DNA of 8,615 nucleotides from a bacterium (GCA_030643665.1 DAOWKS010000015.1:1-8615); one strand, 5' to 3'. Counted from the stretch's first letter, positions 1 to 6,627 are shown. Translations and numbers: made by a program. The notes: generated by a model from the sequence alone, not told the origin.

Positions 1-51
1 ACAAAAAGGACAAAAGTATCGTGCTACGTAGCACGATACTTTTGTCCTTTT
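1..51 (-). terminator. 48-bp perfect palindrome; intrinsic terminator of the hydrolase gene
   Basis: Positions 4-27 are exactly complementary to 28-51, centred on TACGTA with no spacer. In minus-strand RNA this folds into a very long stem, closed by a loop of about four bases and followed by TTTTTGT, the layout of a Rho-independent terminator. The hydrolase stop codon (24-26) lies inside the stem, so the last eight or so codons of that gene are also the upstream hairpin arm. On the plus strand the stem ends in TTTT and then A-rich sequence, so termination in that direction would be weaker. The dyad is seen directly; the terminator role is inferred from the U-tract and the position. Confidence 0.75.
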
Positions 52-755
52 AAAAAATCTAAAATGATTTTACACAATTTTTCGGGCGCTTCTATGTGAG
101 GGCTGTGGCCAATGTTTCTTAAAATTTCTAAACCAGAATTAAGAATTTTATCTTTTATTAAAGGCGCTAATTTTACAGAAACATAATCGTCTTTCTCGCC
201 CCAGATAATTAAGGTTTTTGTTTTGATTTGAGACAGATAAGGCAATGAATCTTCGGTGATTACTTTTTTGTAGGTTTCCTTCATTATTCCCTGCGTTTTA
301 AGATAATCGGTTTTTCCCAAAATATATTGATAAAAAATTTTACGAAAAAATTGATAAAAAGGAAGAAAAGAAAACTTTGAAGAAAACTTTGACAAAGCGC
401 GAACAGTAATAACTTTAATGTTTAATTTGTCTTTTATAGCCGGCACTCCGCATAAAATTAAGCCCTGAATTTTTTCCGGATATTTTGCGGCAAATTTTAT
501 GGCAATTCGTCCGCCAAAAGAATGGCCTAATAAAAAGAAAGGTTTATTAATCCCGGAAGAAAATTTTTTAACCCATTCTACATAATCATCAACTGACCAG
601 GGTTTAGAAGGAGAAGGATTATCGCCAAACCCGGGCAAATCCGGAACAACAACTTTTAAACTTTGCTTTGTTAAAATTTCTTTTACTTTCTGCCATCTTT
701 TTGCGCAAGAACCCCAGCCATGAAGAATCAAAATTGTTTCTTGACAAATTTTCAT
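24..755 (-). CDS. Alpha/beta hydrolase fold protein, substrate unknown
   Basis: 243-residue cytosolic serine hydrolase of the alpha/beta fold, with no signal peptide or membrane segment. The oxyanion-loop motif LHGWGS is at 11-16. The nucleophile elbow GHSFGG is at 77-82 with Ser79. The acid is probably Asp189 or Asp190 in WGEKDD, and the catalytic histidine is His217 in NIGHSPH. The whole triad is therefore present and in the usual order. A basic, aromatic-rich stretch at about 110-150 would be the lid domain that sets substrate choice. Family members include esterases, lipases, haloperoxidase-like and C-C bond hydrolases, and the sequence alone does not choose between them. The start at 755 is right because the HGWG strand follows at once; no Shine-Dalgarno site precedes it. 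The last residues (about 236-243) are encoded by a terminator hairpin and are unlikely to matter for the fold. The gene is divergent from the small membrane-protein gene, with only 32 nt between the two start codons. Confidence 0.88.
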   Translation of the reverse strand: MKICQETILILHGWGSCAKRWQKVKEILTKQSLKVVVPDLPGFGDNPSPSKPWSVDDYVEWVKKFSSGINKPFFLLGHSFGGRIAIKFAAKYPEKIQGLILCGVPAIKDKLNIKVITVRALSKFSSKFSFLPFYQFFRKIFYQYILGKTDYLKTQGIMKETYKKVITEDSLPYLSQIKTKTLIIWGEKDDYVSVKLAPLIKDKILNSGLEILRNIGHSPHIEAPEKLCKIILDFLKGQKYRAT

Positions 756-768
756 ATTTTAATAAGAT
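741..768 (+). promoter_or_regulatory. Candidate sigma-70-type promoter for the 79-aa membrane protein
   Basis: A perfect -35 hexamer TTGACA (741-746) is followed by a 16-nt spacer and TAAGAT (763-768, 4/6 to the -10 consensus). Transcription would start near 775, right at the ribosome binding site, giving a leader of about a dozen bases. The -35 lies within the first codons of the divergent hydrolase, so the match could partly be chance from coding sequence. Confidence 0.4.
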
Positions 769-774
769 TAAAAT

Positions 775-780
775 GGAGGT
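775..780 (+). promoter_or_regulatory. Strong Shine-Dalgarno site fixing the start at 788
   Basis: GGAGGT lies 7 nt before the ATG at 788. It decides between that start and the upstream in-frame ATGs at 668 and 773, which would overlap the hydrolase gene or contain the SD itself. Strong SD sites are rare in this window, so this one stands out. Confidence 0.8.
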
Positions 781-787
781 ACAAAAA

Positions 788-1027
788 ATGTTAGTTTGGA
801 TTATTTTAGCAATAGTACATTTATTAAGTGGAATAGTATTGGCAGAAACAAAACGATATTGGGGAGGAAGAAACAAAAAAGATTACGTAATTACAGTAAT
901 ATTCGAACCAATAACATTCACGGCTGCCATCATTTTAGGTGTAGTATATTTAATCTTTATAACAATATGCTGCATCTGCAACAAACATTCTAACAAAACC
1001 CCCGAAACAAAGGTTGTCAAATCCTAA
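788..1027 (+). CDS. Small two-helix membrane protein, unknown function
   Basis: 79 residues, not recognised as a member of any family. A hydrophobic N-terminal segment (about 2-18, followed by LAE) could be a membrane anchor or an uncleaved signal. A short polar, basic stretch follows (TKRYWGGRNKKDY, about 21-33), then a second long hydrophobic segment (about 41-64) ending in a cysteine cluster (CCIC, 61-64) and a polar, lysine-containing tail. The simplest topology is a helical hairpin with both ends on the same side. It is the only plus-strand gene I accept. It has its own promoter-like sequence, a near-ideal ribosome binding site and its own terminator, and is therefore a single-gene transcription unit convergent with serS. 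It uses ATA codons noticeably. The strong SD and intact reading frame support a real gene; nothing in the sequence shows its job. Confidence 0.72.
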   Translation: MLVWIILAIVHLLSGIVLAETKRYWGGRNKKDYVITVIFEPITFTAAIILGVVYLIFITICCICNKHSNKTPETKVVKS

Positions 1028-1046
1028 AAAGACAACCTATTTTTTT
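1011..1046 (+). terminator. Intrinsic terminator between the convergent small gene and serS
   Basis: An 8-bp perfect stem, AGGTTGTC (1011-1018) with GACAACCT (1031-1038), encloses a 12-nt loop and is followed by ATTTTTTT (1039-1046). The TAA of the small gene (1025-1027) is in the loop, and the serS stop codon (1037-1039 on the other strand) begins in the right arm, so one hairpin covers both gene ends. On the minus strand the downstream tract is only TTGTTT, so termination of serS here would be weaker. Confidence 0.7.
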
Positions 1047-2266
1047 ATTTCTTTGAATCCCAAATATTTTTGTAAAACCTTTGGTATTAAGACAGAACCG
1101 TCTTTTTGCTGGTAATTTTCAATAATCGCAATTAAAATTCTAGGAATAGCAATAGCAGTGCCATTTACGGTGTGAATAAAATTTATTTTGTTGGATTTAT
1201 CCCTATAGCGAATATTTAACCGCCTGGTTTGAAAATCAGTGCAATTAGAGGTTGAATGGGTCTCGCGATATTGGTCTTGGCCCGGCATCCAGGTCTCTAT
1301 ATCGTATGTTGTGGCAGATGGAAATCCCAGATCACCGGTACATATCTGAACTATTCTATAAGGGATTTTTAAAGCAATCATTAATTCTTCTTCCAGTTTC
1401 AAGAAAAATTGGTGTTCCTTTTCTGATTCTTCGGGAACGCAAAAACTAAACATTTCAAGTTTATCAAACTGATGAACTCTTAAAATTCCTTTAGTGTCTT
1501 TTCCATAAGCTCCGGCCTCCCTGCGAAAACAAGTAGAAAAACCCAAATATCTTCGCGGCAGTTCTTTTTCTTTAAAAATCTCGTCAGAATGCATAGTTAA
1601 AAGAGATTGTTCAGACGTGCCAATTAGATACAGGTCATCACTGGGAATAAAATATGCCTCGGCTTCGTCAGCTGCTTCAAAATAACCGGTTCCTTTAGCT
1701 ATTTCTTTTTTCAATAGCACCGGCGGAATAATTAGGGCAAATCCTTTTTTGGTTAAAAAATCCAAGGTAAAATTTATTAAGGCGAATTCTAATAAAGCCG
1801 CTTCATTTTTTAAAAAACCAAAACGGCTGCCTGAAATTTTAGCCGCTCTTTTAATATCAATCAAATCTAATTTCTCGGCAATTTCCAGATAATCTTTTGG
1901 TTGAAAATTGAATTTTGGTTTCTCTCCTACTTTTCTGATAACTATATTGTTTTTTTCATCTTTTCCTATTGGCACTTTAGTTAGAGGTAAATTAGGAATC
2001 TGAAGCATTAAGGACTGATATTCCTTCTTAATCTTTTTTAATTTTGGTTCTGTTTTCTTAAGCTCGGTTTTTATTGTTTTGGCTTGCTTAATTTTATCTT
2101 TTCCAAGTTTATTCTGCTCGGCGCGCAATGTCTCTATTTTCTGAAGCAGTTCTCTCCTCTTTTTATCAAAATTCAAAACTTGGTCAATATCTACTTTGAC
2201 TTGCTTATTTTGACAGCCCTTTTTTACTTTTTCAGGATTTTCTCTAATAAATTTAATGTCTAACAT
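1037..2266 (-). CDS. serS: Seryl-tRNA synthetase
   Basis: 409-residue class II aminoacyl-tRNA synthetase. It activates serine with ATP and charges tRNA-Ser (and tRNA-Sec where present) in the cytosol as a homodimer. The N-terminal lysine-rich coiled-coil arm that grips the tRNA long variable arm is at about 30-95. The catalytic core shows GTSEQ (216-220), motif 2 with FRRE (247-250) followed by RVHQFDKLEM (263-272), the serine-site segment ETHSTSNCTDFQTRR (335-349), and motif 3 with AIPRILIAIIEN (373-384) including the class-defining Arg376. The length is slightly below the usual 420-430. Motif 3 reads NGTAIAIPR instead of the commoner NGSGLAVGR, a conservative variation. The start overlaps the end of the upstream membrane-protein gene by 14 nt and has no Shine-Dalgarno site, which suggests translational coupling. 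It is the last gene of the lysS operon. Confidence 0.97.
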   Translation of the reverse strand: MLDIKFIRENPEKVKKGCQNKQVKVDIDQVLNFDKKRRELLQKIETLRAEQNKLGKDKIKQAKTIKTELKKTEPKLKKIKKEYQSLMLQIPNLPLTKVPIGKDEKNNIVIRKVGEKPKFNFQPKDYLEIAEKLDLIDIKRAAKISGSRFGFLKNEAALLEFALINFTLDFLTKKGFALIIPPVLLKKEIAKGTGYFEAADEAEAYFIPSDDLYLIGTSEQSLLTMHSDEIFKEKELPRRYLGFSTCFRREAGAYGKDTKGILRVHQFDKLEMFSFCVPEESEKEHQFFLKLEEELMIALKIPYRIVQICTGDLGFPSATTYDIETWMPGQDQYRETHSTSNCTDFQTRRLNIRYRDKSNKINFIHTVNGTAIAIPRILIAIIENYQQKDGSVLIPKVLQKYLGFKEIKK

Positions 2267-2723
2267 AATGTTTTATGATTTTTATCATTAATAATCCGAG
2301 ACCGATTATTCCTAAAATTATACATAAAAAATAATTCTGGGAAATGGAAATTAAATTTAAAAACGGATTAAAATGAGAAGGCCAAAATGGAGATACATCA
2401 TAATGCATAAAAGAATCAAAAATAACATGAACCCAACAGCCCATAAGTCCGCCAAAAAAAATGCTTAAATTTGAAGAGTGTCTGGGAAAACGAATGCCCT
2501 TAAAGATATTTAGAATAAGTAAAACTATGAAAGCGCCTAAAATCCCGCCTAAAAAACAAGTAAAAAAGTGATGCGGCTGTCTGATATTGCCTGTAATTAA
2601 AGCAAAAAACGGTTCAATGTCTAAAACAACACTGCCTAAAAGAAACGCTGTTAAATCAATAAACCTGAAAGACAGCATTCCAAAAAATAATCCCGGACCT
2701 AAATGAAATGGAGTTAAAGGCAT
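2253..2723 (-). CDS. Putative membrane-bound metal-dependent hydrolase, YdjM-like
   Basis: 156-residue integral membrane protein with about four hydrophobic segments (about 9-43, 55-75, 87-101, 130-150). The opening MPLTPFHLGPG and the conserved acidic and histidine residues (His7, Asp35, Glu37, His51-His52, His99, Asp103, His107, Asp109) match the pattern of the YdjM/DUF457-type family annotated as metal-dependent hydrolases. In that family these residues are thought to bind metal at the membrane face; the actual substrate is unknown in general and here. It starts 1 nt after the lysS stop codon and overlaps serS by 14 nt, so it is translated from the same mRNA as two tRNA synthetases, without any visible Shine-Dalgarno site. 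The context is probably operon packing and not a functional link. The family call is from motif recall, not a search. Confidence 0.7.
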   Translation of the reverse strand: MPLTPFHLGPGLFFGMLSFRFIDLTAFLLGSVVLDIEPFFALITGNIRQPHHFFTCFLGGILGAFIVLLILNIFKGIRFPRHSSNLSIFFGGLMGCWVHVIFDSFMHYDVSPFWPSHFNPFLNLISISQNYFLCIILGIIGLGLLMIKIIKHYVRH

Positions 2724-2724
2724 A

Positions 2725-4188
2725 TTATCTTGAACGCATTGTGGGGAATAAAATTACTTCCCGCAAACTATGAGAATCAGTTAATAAGGCGGTTAATCTG
2801 TCAATTCCCATGCCAATACCGGCTGTAGGCGGCATTCCGTATTCCAACGCTTCAAGAAAATCTTTGTCTATTCTCTGCGCTTCTTCAAATCCTTTCTTAA
2901 ACATTTTTTCCTGTTCTCCAAATCTTTTCCTTTGTTCTAACGGGTCATTAAGTTCAGAAAAGCCAAGTACTGTTTCCCAACCGGCAACCACTAATTGAAA
3001 ATTGGCTAATTTTGCAGGTGTTTTCTCTAATTCTTTTGCCAAAGGAAAACTTCCCAAAGGATGATGAATAACAAATGTTGGTTGCCAGATTTTTGCCCGA
3101 CAAAATTTTTTATAAATTGCGTCAGCAATTTCCGATTTTCCTACTCCTTTTTCTAATTTTACCCCCAATTGTTTTGCTTTTTTTGCCAGCGCTTTTTCGT
3201 TTATTTCTTCCAAGTTAATCTTAGTATATTTTCTAATAAGTTGATTAAATTCAATTCTTTGCCAAGGTGTTTTAAAATTTATTTTTTTGCCCTCATAGAC
3301 AATTTCTAATTTTCCAAATATCTTTTTAAGCAAATTCTTAAATAATTCTTCTGTGAACTTCATCAAATCCTTGTAATCAGCATAAGCCCAATAAAACTCA
3401 AGTGAAGTATACTCTGGATTATGTTCCCTATCCATTCCTTCATTTCTAAACAATCTGCCTATTTCATAAACTTTTTCAAACCCGCTAACCAAAAGCCGTT
3501 TCAAATAAAGTTCAGTGGCAATTCTTAAATATAAATCCATATTTAAAGCGTTCAAATGCGTCTTAAATGGTTTGGCTTTTGCTCCGCCATAGATTGATTG
3601 TAAAATCGGCGTTTCTACCTCTAAAAAACCTTTTTTATCTAAAAAAGCGCGAATTTCTTTAATAATTTTTGTCCGTAAAATAAATTTTTCTTTAACTTCT
3701 TGATTAAAAATTAAGTCCAAATATCTTTTTCTATACCTTTCTTCAATATCTTTCAAACCATGCCATTTTTCAGGCAGAGGCAAAAGGGATTTTGCCAGCA
3801 TTTTATAATCCCCTGCTTCAATAGTTTTCTCGCCTCTTTTGGTTTTAAATAAAATCCCTCTTATTTCAATAAAATCGCCAATGTCAAAATTATCCAAGAA
3901 AAACTTATAACTTTTTTCACCCAATCGGTTTTTTCTGAAAAATGCCTGAATTTTTGCCGAACCGTCTTCAAAATCCAAAAAAGTAGAACCTCCATGCTCC
4001 CGTAAAGAGCGAATTCTGCCATTCAAAATTACCTGCTTTTTCAAGCGGGATAATTTAGAAAAACCTTTCAGCGCCTCGCTTATTTTGTGAGTTCTTTTTG
4101 TTTTTTCAGGATACGGATTAATCCCGGCGCTTTTTATCGCTTCCAGTTTTTTAATCCGCGTTTTTCTCAATTTATCAATTGTCGCCAT
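2725..4188 (-). CDS. lysS: Lysyl-tRNA synthetase, class II
   Basis: 487-residue class II enzyme that charges tRNA-Lys in the cytosol as a dimer. The N-terminal OB-fold anticodon-binding domain is at about 50-135 (LNGRIRSLREHGGSTFLDFEDGS begins it). The catalytic domain has motif 1 at 187-196 (GFLEVETPIL), motif 2 at 247-266 (FRNEG, then HNPEYTSLE) and motif 3 at 451-465 (GMPPTAGIGMGIDRL, class-defining Arg464). The conserved SELNDP is at 411-416. One position differs: the block usually read as E-I-x-N-x-[FY]-S-E-L-N-D reads E-T-V-L-G-F-S-E-L-N-D (405-415), with leucine at 408 where an asparagine is normal. The segment usually close to YPxxxSPLAK reads HHPLGSFPLAK (375-385). Length is typical. 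The start at 4188 has only AAAGGA 2 nt away, too close to be a good SD. It is the first gene of lysS-ydjM-serS. Confidence 0.96.
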   Translation of the reverse strand: MATIDKLRKTRIKKLEAIKSAGINPYPEKTKRTHKISEALKGFSKLSRLKKQVILNGRIRSLREHGGSTFLDFEDGSAKIQAFFRKNRLGEKSYKFFLDNFDIGDFIEIRGILFKTKRGEKTIEAGDYKMLAKSLLPLPEKWHGLKDIEERYRKRYLDLIFNQEVKEKFILRTKIIKEIRAFLDKKGFLEVETPILQSIYGGAKAKPFKTHLNALNMDLYLRIATELYLKRLLVSGFEKVYEIGRLFRNEGMDREHNPEYTSLEFYWAYADYKDLMKFTEELFKNLLKKIFGKLEIVYEGKKINFKTPWQRIEFNQLIRKYTKINLEEINEKALAKKAKQLGVKLEKGVGKSEIADAIYKKFCRAKIWQPTFVIHHPLGSFPLAKELEKTPAKLANFQLVVAGWETVLGFSELNDPLEQRKRFGEQEKMFKKGFEEAQRIDKDFLEALEYGMPPTAGIGMGIDRLTALLTDSHSLREVILFPTMRSR

Positions 4189-4196
4189 GTTCCTTT

Positions 4197-4224
4197 GCCC
4201 TCGCTCGCTTTGCTTCGCTCGGGC
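4197..4224. repeat. GC-rich low-complexity GAGCGA repeat in the lysS leader
   Basis: A 28-bp GC-rich block in otherwise AT-rich DNA, built from repeated TCGCTC / CGCTT units and bounded by GCCC and GGGC, which can pair as a 4-bp clamp. It falls directly upstream of the lysS start, inside the predicted leader. I infer an interspersed repeat of the host genome; from one copy this cannot be proven. Confidence 0.5.
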
Positions 4225-4230
4225 TCAGTT

Positions 4231-4395
4231 AAATTAAAAGTTAAAAATGAAAAGTGAAAAGTGAAAAAAATAACTTATTTTATTCTAACTTATTATAGAT
4301 TTTAAGTCAAAATTAGTTAAAAAATAAGGTTTTAAAAATAATTTTTGATTTTAAATTGTAATTTTTCATTTTACATTTTTCGTTTTTCATTTGAA
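4231..4395. repeat. A-rich simple-sequence repeats facing each other around the lysS promoter
   Basis: Three tandem 7-bp units (TGAAAAG, TGAAAAG, TGAAAAA) lie at 4248-4268. A related stretch in the opposite orientation, made of TTTTTCATTTTACATTTTTCG-like units, lies at about 4361-4395 and supplies the last codons and stop of the PBP2 gene. Between them sits the lysS promoter. The rest of the 182-nt spacer is A/T-rich without other structure; no clear terminator for the PBP2 gene is visible. Confidence 0.45.
4292..4320 (-). promoter_or_regulatory. Promoter of the lysS-ydjM-serS operon
   Basis: On the minus strand TTAACT (4315-4320, 4/6 to the -35 consensus) is separated by exactly 17 nt from a perfect TATAAT (4292-4297). 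Transcription would begin near 4285, giving a leader of about 97 nt that contains both repeat blocks. No T-box or other recognisable riboswitch pattern is visible in that leader. Confidence 0.65.
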
Positions 4396-6311
4396 AAGTA
4401 CCACTCTAAAACATTTTTAGCTACCGGCAAAACAACTGACTGAATTTCTTTAATGTTTTCAACCATAATAGTTAAGACGATTTCCGGGTTCTCGTAGGGA
4501 GCGAAAACAGTTACCCAGTTGTGATAATAATCCCCTCCAATTTCAGCTGTTCCGGTTTTGGCCGCTACCTCAACTGACAGAGAATTCAACCAGTCAGTGG
4601 CTGAACCATTAGTAACTGCCTGCCTCATTCCCTCTCTGATAATTTGGAGATTTTCCGGACTAATAAAATCTTTTCTAATTATTTTTGGTTCTATTTCTTC
4701 TCCACCAACAATTTTCTGAACAACCTGTGGCTGAAATAATATGCCTCCATTAGCTATGGCTGAAAAAGCGTTAGCTACCTCTAAAGGAGTTATTAAAAGA
4801 TATTCCTGACCAATGGAAAGGTAATAAGTATTACCGTCCCACCATCCTTCCTCAAGAACTTTTTTCTTCCATTCTTTGTCGGGAATAAAACCTTTTTTTT
4901 CTCCCGGCAAATCAATGCCGGTTTTTTCTCCCCAGCCAAAAAGTTCAAGATATTCTTTAATTTTTGTCGGGCCCAAACCCTCCTGTTCTCCATAACCGCC
5001 GCCTACTGTATAGAAATATACATTACAGGATTCAGCTATTGCTTTTCGAATGTCTGTCCAACTATGAGTTGTCCAATCCTCATACTCCCAAACTTTTTCC
5101 GGGTCCCAAAAATCTTGAACAACAATTTTACCCTGACAATGAATCTTTTTTTCAGGCGAAATTATTTGTTCTTGTAAAACAGCCGAAGCAATTAAAGGTT
5201 TAATTATTGAACCGGTTAGATATCGACCGGCAATTACCCGATTAAAAAGCGGCTCTTGAGGATTTTTTAAAAGATTTTTTAAATCGTTAATATCTGCTCC
5301 TTTTTGAAAAAGATTATTATTAAAATCAGGCAAAGATACTAATGCTTTTACTCCGCCTGTTTTAGGGTTTAGAGCAATTGCTACTGCTTTTTCTGTTCCA
5401 ATTTTATTAAGTTGTTTTTCCAGCTCTTCCTTAATTTTTTCCTGTAATTCAGAATCTAACCAAAGAATTAAACTTTTGCCGGATTCAGGCAAAGTAATTA
5501 TTTTTTCATCTTTTAAGTTTCCTAAAGCATCTCTCTCAATCTGAACTTTGCCCGGTATTTTCCGCAGGATTTCTTCATAGGATTTTTCAATACCTGTTTT
5601 GCCAAGCCAATCAAAAATTGAATATCCTTCAAAATTCTTTAATTCCTGACTGGTTATTTTCCCGGTATAACCAATAAGATGAGAAAAAATCTCTCCTTGT
5701 TGATAATTTCTGGCGGAATTTTGTTCTATTTTAAAACCAGGGAGTTCTTTAGAACTAATTTTGGCTTCTAATATTATTAATGGCTGATATTCAAGATTTT
5801 CAGAAACAAAAATATGCGGAGATTCGGATTTTTCTATTTCTTTTTTCAGAGTGGCAATATCTTTTTGGCAAATTTCTGAAACTTCTGCTAAAACTTTGTT
5901 TTTTTCAAAATCTGATTGAGGCAGATTTTTTATATCTAAAACCAAATCAAAAGACGGCTGATTAAAAACTAATTGATTTCCATCCCGGTCATAAATCACC
6001 CCTCTTTCTGATTGAATTGAATAAACTATAAATTTGTTTTTCTCAGCCAGTTGCGAAAAATCTTTGCCTTGAATTATCTGAAGTTGAAATGTCTTGGCAA
6101 AGAGTAAAAAAAACAGTAAAAAAGTAAAAATTAAAAGACCCTGAAGAACTCTTTTTTGTAAAGGAACTTCAATTTTTTTTTCCGAGAAACCGAGTTCTTC
6201 TTTCTTTTGGACAAATGAATCCAAAAGAATCTCTTGTGGTTCTATATCTTCTTTAAACCTGATTTTAACTTTTTTGTTTTTAAATTCTTTTACTAAACGG
6301 AATTTGAACAT
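4371..6311 (-). CDS. mrdA: Penicillin-binding protein 2, peptidoglycan transpeptidase of cell elongation
   Basis: 646-residue class B PBP, the DD-transpeptidase that cross-links new lateral-wall peptidoglycan, working with RodA, MreC and MreD. A cytoplasmic N-terminal stretch (about 1-54, longer than usual) precedes one membrane anchor (about 55-73). The pedestal/dimerisation region follows (about 95-265), starting with the hallmark RGVIYDRDG (103-111). The transpeptidase domain (about 300-640) holds all three active-site motifs: SIIK with nucleophile Ser368 and Lys371, SCN at 428-430, and KTG at 585-587. The residue before GS in the SxxK box is Thr (LTGSIIKP) where Pro is common. The start at 6311 lies inside mreD (32-nt overlap), pointing to coupled translation; no SD is present. 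The stop falls in an A-rich repeat that encodes the NEKRKM tail. It is inhibited by beta-lactams in the general family; nothing here suggests resistance. Confidence 0.95.
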   Translation of the reverse strand: MFKFRLVKEFKNKKVKIRFKEDIEPQEILLDSFVQKKEELGFSEKKIEVPLQKRVLQGLLIFTFLLFFLLFAKTFQLQIIQGKDFSQLAEKNKFIVYSIQSERGVIYDRDGNQLVFNQPSFDLVLDIKNLPQSDFEKNKVLAEVSEICQKDIATLKKEIEKSESPHIFVSENLEYQPLIILEAKISSKELPGFKIEQNSARNYQQGEIFSHLIGYTGKITSQELKNFEGYSIFDWLGKTGIEKSYEEILRKIPGKVQIERDALGNLKDEKIITLPESGKSLILWLDSELQEKIKEELEKQLNKIGTEKAVAIALNPKTGGVKALVSLPDFNNNLFQKGADINDLKNLLKNPQEPLFNRVIAGRYLTGSIIKPLIASAVLQEQIISPEKKIHCQGKIVVQDFWDPEKVWEYEDWTTHSWTDIRKAIAESCNVYFYTVGGGYGEQEGLGPTKIKEYLELFGWGEKTGIDLPGEKKGFIPDKEWKKKVLEEGWWDGNTYYLSIGQEYLLITPLEVANAFSAIANGGILFQPQVVQKIVGGEEIEPKIIRKDFISPENLQIIREGMRQAVTNGSATDWLNSLSVEVAAKTGTAEIGGDYYHNWVTVFAPYENPEIVLTIMVENIKEIQSVVLPVAKNVLEWYFSNEKRKM

Positions 6312-6591
6312 ATTTCTTTAAAACAAGTTGAATAAAAAGCGCCAAAGCCACTAAAATCAAAATATAAAAGCCGATAAAATTCTCTGAAAAAATGTCCAGA
6401 AAAAATCCACCCGAAAGAGCGCTAAAAATGCCTAAATTGTTTTGAGGACTTCCAAAAAAATTGATGAGAATTACGGCAATTAAAACAAGATTAGGAACTA
6501 TTCCTTTTATATTAAACTGAACTAAAAAACTGGTCTGAAGCAATGTTAGAATATAAAAAAATACAATAAGAACTAATAATTTCTTTAGCAT
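6280..6591 (-). CDS. mreD: Short MreD-like rod-shape membrane protein
   Basis: 103 residues with about four membrane segments (about 4-24, 31-47, 53-68, 72-92). The pattern PNLVLIAVILINFFGSPQ followed by GGFFLDIFSENFIGFY (about 61-76) matches the N-terminal half of MreD, where a Pro-Asn/Asp-Leu and a Gly-rich helix ending in an Asp are conserved. MreD is a membrane subunit of the elongation complex, next to MreC and PBP2/RodA. Family members usually have about 160 residues and five or six helices, so this one lacks the last part. I see no frameshift: the frame closes cleanly 32 nt into the PBP2 gene, suggesting a genuine short form. The position directly before mrdA and downstream of mreC strongly supports the call despite low sequence conservation. 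Its start has no SD but does have a -10 element 6 nt away. Confidence 0.8.
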   Translation of the reverse strand: MLKKLLVLIVFFYILTLLQTSFLVQFNIKGIVPNLVLIAVILINFFGSPQNNLGIFSALSGGFFLDIFSENFIGFYILILVALALFIQLVLKKYVQIPFSKRI

Positions 6592-6597
6592 TTCTTT

Positions 6598-6626
6598 ATT
6601 TTAATAATAATATTAAGGAAAGTAAA
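6598..6626 (-). promoter_or_regulatory. Promoter for mreD-mrdA, predicted leaderless
   Basis: On the minus strand TTTACT (6621-6626, 4/6) and TAAAAT (6598-6603, 5/6) are separated by 17 nt. Only 6 nt (AAAGAA) lie between the -10 and the ATG at 6591, so transcription would start at or next to the A of ATG. The promoter sits just downstream of the terminator of the preceding gene, which would otherwise cut mreD off. Confidence 0.5.
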
Positions 6627-6627
6627 G

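Noticed and set aside
668..787. Longer start for the small membrane protein
   Set aside because: The upstream ATGs overlap the hydrolase gene or contain the SD itself; the ATG at 788 has a perfectly placed GGAGGT.
1252..1449. Plus-strand open frame inside serS; similar frames inside lysS (2810-2998) and mrdA (4964-5203, 5780-5965), plus a minus-strand one at 4793-4993
   Set aside because: All lie in other frames within strongly recognised genes, with no start signals or family features of their own.
4248..4268. Possible CRISPR or iteron array
   Set aside because: Only three 7-bp A-rich units with no spacers and no associated genes; simple-sequence repeat is the better reading.
4189..4285. 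T-box or other riboswitch in the lysS leader
   Set aside because: No T-box consensus, specifier stem or terminator/antiterminator pair can be seen; the leader consists of simple repeats.
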